Assembly: GCA_963573385.1 (NCBI GenBank)
Contig: CAUYLG010048349.1
Location: 1-64,000 of the forward strand
Direction of reading: 5' to 3'
DNA length: 64,000 bases
Origin: Cacajao melanocephalus
Taxonomy: Eukaryota; Chordata; Mammalia; Primates; Pitheciidae
Shown: one piece after another, positions 57,939-64,000 of the stretch
How the letters are laid out: every line of letters begins with the position of its first letter
How positions within the stretch are numbered: the first letter of the stretch is position 1
Translations under genes and position numbers: made by a program
The notes under the pieces: generated by a model
The model's database searches: none
What the model was told of the DNA's origin: nothing
Seen by the model: the letters and a program-made list of their open reading frames with translations, nothing else

Positions 57939-58020
57939 AGCTTATGTCTTTTTGAAGGAGTGTTACGGGAAAGGTCCACTTGAAGGATGTTTTTGTGTCA
58001 TTTACTTATTAATTAATTAA

Positions 58021-58138
58021 GATGGGAGGTCTTGCTATGTTGCCCAGACTGGTCTCAAATCCCTGGGTTTAAGCAATCCTCCTGCCCCCACCTCCCAGGT
58101 AGCTAGGACTACAGGTGTGTTGCCACCACACTCAGCTC
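58021..58138 (-). mobile_element. Alu monomer-like element (FLAM-type)
   Basis: GATGGGAGGTCTTGCTATGT, 'cagactggtctcaaatccctggg' and 'gtagctaggactacaggtg': single-arm Alu-related sequence in antisense. Confidence 0.75.
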
Positions 58139-58149
58139 CCTTTACTTTT

Positions 58150-58682
<533 letters not shown>

Positions 58683-58714
<32 letters not shown>
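58683..58714 (+). repeat. (GT)n microsatellite
   Basis: About 16 units within the L1-type repeat region. Confidence 0.98.
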
Positions 58715-58717
<3 letters not shown>

Positions 58718-59450
58718 GGATACCAGTATAACCAGCATTCAGCTCTTGAAGCAGAATATGACGAACGTGATTGAAGCCTCATGTATACCCCTCTCGATCT
58801 CTTTCTCTTTCCCTCTTCAAGGACAACTATCTTCAATTTGGGGCTTTTGTCCCAGGCACACTTGGAAACAACTATATATAATGTTGCTTTGCATATTTTA
58901 TTTTATCAAGACAGAGTCTCGCTCTGTAGCCCAGGCTGGAATGCAGTGGTATGATTGTGGTTCACTGTAGCGTCTTCCTCCCTGGGCTCAGGTGATTCTC
59001 CCACCTCAGCCTGCTGAGTAGCTGGAACTAAAGGTGTGTGCCACTGTGCCCACCTAATTTTGAAAAACATTTTGTAGATATGAGGTTTTGCATGTTGCCC
59101 AGGGTGGTCTTGAATTCCCGGGTTCAAACGATCCTCCCTCCTTGGCCTCCCCAAGTGTCAGGACTACAGGTGTGAGCAACCGCCCCCAGCCTGCTTTGCA
59201 CATTTTAAAACAATATGAGTATTATGAGCATTGCTATGCAGTTTGCTTTTTTTTTCATGTAACATTTTTTAATCTGCATTGCTCGAATGTATCTAGTTTC
59301 TAAATCAGACTCTCTTGTATGACTCCCCTCTCTCGTTGATGGATATCTAGGTGTTTTCCTTTCTGTAATTATCATGGTCATGGTGCTGAACAGACACTCC
59401 TTACAAGTCCCTTCTGCATGTGAGCAAGCATTCTACCTTGAGGCTTGGGG
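58715..59450 (-). mobile_element. Old L1 3' UTR, split by an Alu
   Basis: Antisense L1 3' wording on both sides of the Alu: 'aacaactatatataatgttgc' before, 'tttttcatgtaacattttttaatctgc' and GTTGATGGATATCTAGGTGT after. Diverged. Confidence 0.65.
58901..59191 (-). mobile_element. Alu, AluJ-like
   Basis: Antisense Alu. Target site duplication TGCTTTGCATATTTTA (58885-58900) and TGCTTTGCACATTTTA (59192-59207), one mismatch in 16. Confidence 0.96.
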
Positions 59451-59487
59451 AGAGGGATTTTGGGGTTTCAAATTTTATCCTTAACAA

Positions 59488-59670
59488 AGCAGTTTATTCA
59501 TTCATTCGGTAAATATTGATGGACTGTGTAAAAACTGAGCCAGGCTCTAGAGGTAAACAGAACAGAAATAAACCCTCACTCATGAGTTTACAATCTAATT
59601 GGGAAAACAAACATGAAAGAAGTAATTAAAGATATGTATGTAGTATACAGCTGTATCATACAAATAAAGA
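59488..59670 (-). mobile_element. L2 LINE 3' end
   Basis: Antisense L2 tail: TTCATTCATTCGGTAAATAT, 'gagccaggctctagagg', 'cctcactcatgagtttacaatctaattgggaaaac'. Confidence 0.88.
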
Positions 59671-60884
59671 ACAATACATTGTGTTGTGTACCATGGAAAA
59701 AACATAAGGCTTATTAAGAGATGTTTCTTAATGTTTCTTGTATCATAAATTACCTGAAGAATTTCTGGCCAGGAAAATGCTACTCTCCTACTGAATATAT
59801 GTGCTTTGTTTATCTAACAGTGGAAGCAATGTAAAGCAAACTGTTTCTTTTTTTGCCTTGGCTACTAGGAATCTCTCATGTAAATGCCGTGCCCTGCTGC
59901 AGTTCCTGGACCATCCCAGCTACATTTAGTATATTTATATTTTGGCTTTTTAAATAAATGGTTTTCATACTGTTCTACGTCTTGTTTTGCATGCTGAATC
60001 ATTGTGAATGTAATGAGGTACAGATTTTGGAGAGAGGACAAGACATTGTTAAGCGGTTGGTCACCCCCACTTTTCAGAGACAAATGACCTTGCCTTTACT
60101 TGGTTTGGTTGTGTTTGTGTAGGGATCTTACTATATTCGCATGCTTGCTTCACTTCAATGTAAATTTATGAAATTTATTATCCATCAAGAGTCAATTTGT
60201 CTTCTAAATATTTCACTTAGATGATGATTTGGTTTTAATCACCACCAACACACACACAAACAAAAAACTCCTTAGCAATTCCATTTGGCTGTACTATCTT
60301 TAGGCACATTTGTCTTGCTTTAACTCCTCTCTTTTTTTTTTTTTTAACAGACATTTAGTTTTCTGTGACATTGTTTACTTTCATTATACCTTAATTATGG
60401 GATTCTGATCACCATGGAGGAGTAGGAGAGACAATAAATGGGGCTTTGTGGGTGATTAAATGCTAAAGCAAAGCTGAGATCTTTGATAAGCACAACAGTT
60501 GTTTCTGCCAGTATATTTCAAAGGCAAGAATATTGTTGCAATTACACAACAAGCAAGGGGGGAGAAACACGTCCCACAAATCACTCTGATATTTTTCTTA
60601 ATTACTGTGCTTTTGAAAGCCTAATGCTCTTTCTTTTGATGTTTTTTTGACTGTCAGCCGGAGTAGTTGGCTCTTCCTTGGTACAATGCTATTTAAATGA
60701 CAGGTCCTTTCTCAGTGCGAACGTGTCAGCTATCTAAATGAGTGGTTGAAAATGTACCTCCGCATCAACCTTGTGGACCATGGTATGGTCTGATGAAAAT
60801 GATGTTTGAGCAGCTGTGATTGAGCTCAGTCTTGCAAAACCTTATTGAGTTTTAACAAATAATTTAGCAGTATTAAACAGAAGT
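59671..60884. other. Repeat-free stretch, possible conserved noncoding DNA
   Basis: No recognised repeat apart from short A/CA and T runs (60247-60266, 60332-60345). 60380-60880 is complex sequence with homeodomain-type TTAATTA/TAATTA cores and TGACAG/TGTCA elements. Possible enhancer, inference only. Confidence 0.4.
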
Positions 60885-61200
60885 GTATTTGGCTGCAGGT
60901 AATAGAAAACTGAATCATTGGTGGTTTTAACAAGTAGTTTTCTTTTTCTCCCGTGACACAGCTTGGCAATACTGTTGTGCCTTCTGCTCTACTTTTCGTA
61001 GTATTTCAGCTTTTATCCTTGGACCTTTTGCATCAAGATTGCAAAATGGCTGGTCTGATTGCAGATTTTCTAGGGAGGGAGGTGCAAAGTGGTGGTGCTG
61101 GCCACAGCTGTCCTTCTTTGTCAGGACAGCAAAAGTTTCATCAGAACTCCCCTGTGGACTGCTCTCTTCATCTGACATGGCTGTAACGGTGTCACGTTGG
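60885..61200 (+). repeat. Ancient interspersed repeat, family not named
   Basis: 'tggctgcaggtaatagaaaactg' and 'gcttttatccttggaccttttgc' resemble the family at 21440 and 47870. Overlapping frames of 70-83 codons on both strands are relics or chance. Confidence 0.45.
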
Positions 61201-61603
61201 CTGCACCTATTTCAAAGAAAGCTCAGAAAGTTGGGTATTTCACAGACACATTAAAATTTTAAACAAAGGCAAGGGCATTCACAAGGAATAGAGAGGGAAT
61301 GTTTGCTGCTGGGGCAAGTAACTGCCAGTCATCAGCCTGTTATGTCCTGTACACATACATAGAGTTTTGCCGTGCAGCAGCAAATGTAAAAATGAATGTC
61401 ATCACCGTGAAAGTGGAAAAGCATAGTTTAATGTCATGTGAATGCCATAATTGAAATGAAAAGATAGGAAATGCTGGTGCACTGTCTACATTAATGTATT
61501 TGGTTGTTGACTTTATTACATAAAAGATACTTTTGCTTTGTTTCAGAAGATTTTGCCTTTGTTTTTTCCCAGCTAAAAATGGAACTTTAAAAATAATGAA
61601 GAG
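61201..61603. other. Unassigned AT-rich spacer
   Basis: No recognised repeat or gene. Confidence 0.4.
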
Positions 61604-61915
61604 GGCCAGGTGTGGTGGCCCCTGCCTGTAATCCCTGCACTTTGGGAGGCCAAGGCAGGCAGATCACTTGAGGTCAGGAGTTCAACACCAGCCTGGCCAA
61701 CATGGCGAAACCCCGTCTCTACTAAAAAATACAAAAAAATGAGTCGGCTATGCTGGCACACACCTGTAATCCTAGCTCCTCAGGAGGCCGAGGCAGGGAG
61801 AATCACTTGAACCCGGGAGGTGGAGGTTGCAGTGAGCTGAGGTCATGCCACTGGACTCTAGCCTGGGTGACAGAGTGAGACTTCATCTCAAAAAAAAAAA
61901 AAAAAAAAAAAAAAA
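61604..61915 (+). mobile_element. Alu, full length, A26 tail
   Basis: Sense Alu from GGCCAGGTGTGGTGGCC to a 26-base A run at 61890-61915. Confidence 0.97.
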
Positions 61916-62089
61916 CCACACACAGACATATGAAATGGAGCTTATTAATTCTGTGTATATTCACAGAAAATGCATACTTTTATGCCTTGATTAGGTGATC
62001 AGGAGGAAAAGGAGCCCAGAGATAATTAACAACTATGCTAAAAAACAAAAAAAAGCCCTCAGTTTGGCTGCAAATTTCAGTATCATTTA

Positions 62090-62520
62090 CCATATTGCCA
62101 CAGGTGGAAAAGACTCTTCTTTGATTTCAGGTTTTCCTTGGCATCCCTTTTCTGGTTATGGTCTTGGTCTGTACTCAAGACATGGGTTTTGTGGGTGGCC
62201 TGAGCTCAGCCAGTTGGTCTCATTGGCGTCTCTTACACTTTGGCTCTCAAATGGTAGCTGGGGCTCCTACACATGGCATCTCCATGTAGCTTAGGCTTGT
62301 CACAGTCTGGTGGCTGGGTTCTCAGCCTGAAGTTTCCAAGAGACCAAGGGGGATGTTGCAAACCTTTTGACCTGGGCTTGCAAGTCATGAAGCATCTACC
62401 TTCTGTTGGTTGTGCTGGATAGCCCAGAGGAAGGGGCAGGTACACAGGGCATGGATACCTAGAGGCATGGTTCATTAGGGACCATCTTTGGAGATAAACA
62501 ACCACAGTCTCCTTCCTTCT
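62090..62520 (+). repeat. Probable ancient interspersed repeat, family not named
   Basis: 'gcatggatacctagaggcatggttcattaggg' followed by 'accatctttggaga' matches the end of a dispersed repeat that I recall. Weak over the rest. Confidence 0.4.
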
Positions 62521-63255
62521 CTTGGGGATTGAAAGGATTATCAAAAGCTGGTCAGAAAAAGAAGCAAGGCATGAGGATACTGCTGCTGTTGCATGTATGT
62601 AGTAGGGAATGAACCCAGAATGCCAAGAGCTGCCATCCTAATACCCTCAAGTGTCCTTTTCATGCCGTTGGAAACTTGACAGTAGTAATTGGGAGTGAGT
62701 TGAAATCTTGAGCTTTCTACTTTGTATTGTTCTTTTCAGAACAAAAAGAAGTAAACATTAACTTTAAAAAAATGCTTTTGATATTAATAGTTAAAATGTG
62801 CAGCAATTCCAAGCTCAAATCAAAACCAGCCCTGAACTTTGCTGTGCAGTTTCTATTCTCTGTGTGTGGCTCTCTCCTCTTGTGTGAGTGGCTGAGCAGA
62901 GAATGCTCCATTCCAAAACAAATAGAATTCATTTTATTAACAGCATCTTTATTTGTGCCAAGAACACAGGGACACAGTAAGCACATCTGAATGTACCATC
63001 GGCAGGTCGAATCATTGTCTTTACATTGATCTTTGGTGAGTTTTTACATGTGTTGCTTTTCATTTGAATGAATGGCAATAGAGCAAGTTTTAGGAATCCT
63101 TAGGGATCTCTAGAGATTCCTGTCTTGCTAGGAAACAGGAAGGCCGTAATTAGCAAAGACCAAGAATGAAGAGGTGGAAAAGAGGGTAGGTGGCTGTCTT
63201 GCTGTAAACTACTAATTTTCACCATTCAGCGTCTCGGCCTGTGTTGCTGCTGCTA
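62521..63255. other. Repeat-free stretch, no gene recognised
   Basis: Complex AT-rich sequence without recognised elements. Overlapping 87- and 89-codon frames on opposite strands (62717-62990) are probably chance. Confidence 0.4.
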
Positions 63256-63259
63256 CCTG

Positions 63260-63480
63260 GATCACCCTTCCTCCTCCTCCTCTGCCTGGAAGACTCCCAC
63301 TTACCCCAGATGCAGCCCAGCTGCTGGCTTCTGCATGCAGCCCAGCTCTTCTCACTGGACAGGGTGACTTCTTGTCCCCCACACTCACAAATGCTGTACC
63401 TGTCACTTTGTCTCTGTATTCCTTCCCCAGATTATAGCTTCTTAGGAACAGGGACCAGCTGTTAGCCTGATACCATCAGC
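63260..63480 (+). mobile_element. Possible L2 3' fragment
   Basis: 'ccccagattatagcttcttagg' and AACAGGGACCAGCTGTTAGC loosely follow the sense L2 3' order. Weak. Confidence 0.4.
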
Positions 63481-64000
63481 CAAGCAAAGTGTAGCATGCA
63501 GAGGTTTGGCAAAACTTGGAAAGTGGGAATATGTAGTCAACTACATCAGTCATTTTTCTGATGTTTGGTAGCAATTCTGTTAGGTGGCTTATACCTCTCC
63601 TGGACCCACACAAAGCAAATTCTAAAAATAACAAACTGACCATATAAACTTTTCCAAAAGCCCGGGATGGGGGAGATGTAATAATATCCCAACACAATTG
63701 TACTGTTGTTCATTTCACCTTTGTCACCTAGAGCAACCCTCTCCATCTTTTCCAAAACCTCCCCCATCCCCGTGATCTCATGTGGGAGCCCAGTCCTCCT
63801 GGAAGGGTCCTCTTTGAACCCTGTGGACCCTTCCCCCAGATGCCTCTGGTGCCTCGATGTCACAGCATTTGCTGTCATTTCACTTTCCTGGCCTCTTGGC
63901 TAAGACAATAAGCTCCCATCCTTGCTTTTTCTCTGTCCCCTGAAAGGGGCGAAGTCATGTGGACATGTGGCAGCCGCTCACTATTGGCTCTCTGCTCAAC
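63481..64000. other. Unassigned stretch to the window end
   Basis: No recognised repeat or gene. A 110-codon minus-strand frame (63546-63878) overlaps others on both strands and has no motif that I know. Confidence 0.4.

Overview
The window is nuclear DNA from a primate, most likely human or another catarrhine. About twenty Alu elements, many AluJ-like or AluS-like by eye, lie among L1 fragments of several ages, L2, MIR, MER5, MER20, a Tigger-like element and MaLR LTRs. It is AT-rich and CpG-poor. I recognise no protein-coding exon, no functional RNA gene and no CpG island, so it is most simply read as intergenic sequence or the inside of a large intron. Almost every open reading frame longer than 60 codons lies in a repeat or is a chance frame. 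Family names come from sequence memory, not a database run, so subfamily labels are tentative.

Layout. 1-4312: a minus-strand L1 with a broken ORF2 and an old-type 5' region. 4560-8800: Alus, old L1 pieces, a CT-rich tract and an L2. 9000-13260: MIR, two L2 pieces, a long polypyrimidine tract and a truncated Alu. 13255-22680: repeat-poor, with L1 3' ends, a Tigger-like element, three MER5 copies and MIR. 22680-27560: Alus, MIRs, an MLT1-type LTR and another LTR-like repeat. 27565-29990: a long minus-strand L2 split by an Alu. 31850-37340: microsatellites, an L1 with a 5' inversion, four same-strand Alus and old L1 sequence. 37770-39140: MIR, MER5-like and a probable DNA transposon. 40890-47560: nested old L1 elements, an unexplained 550-base insert and a THE1/MST solo LTR. 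47870-50450: ancient repeats, MER20, one copy of a hAT-like element and MIR. 50600-59450: Alus, L2, a second, inverted copy of the same hAT-like element, and L1. 59488-64000: L2, ancient repeats, an Alu and two repeat-free blocks that could be conserved noncoding DNA.

There is no new multi-gene system here. The most notable signals are small structural scars: a 61-base direct duplication that appears to be a locally templated insertion into an L1 (47355-47419, from 48212-48272), two snap-back hairpins (26960-27019 and 50086-50147), a twin-primed L1 whose two halves are adjacent in the L1 consensus (32306-32940), an L1 reverse transcriptase whose FADD box reads FAYD, and an unidentified block inside an L1 at 41093-41644.
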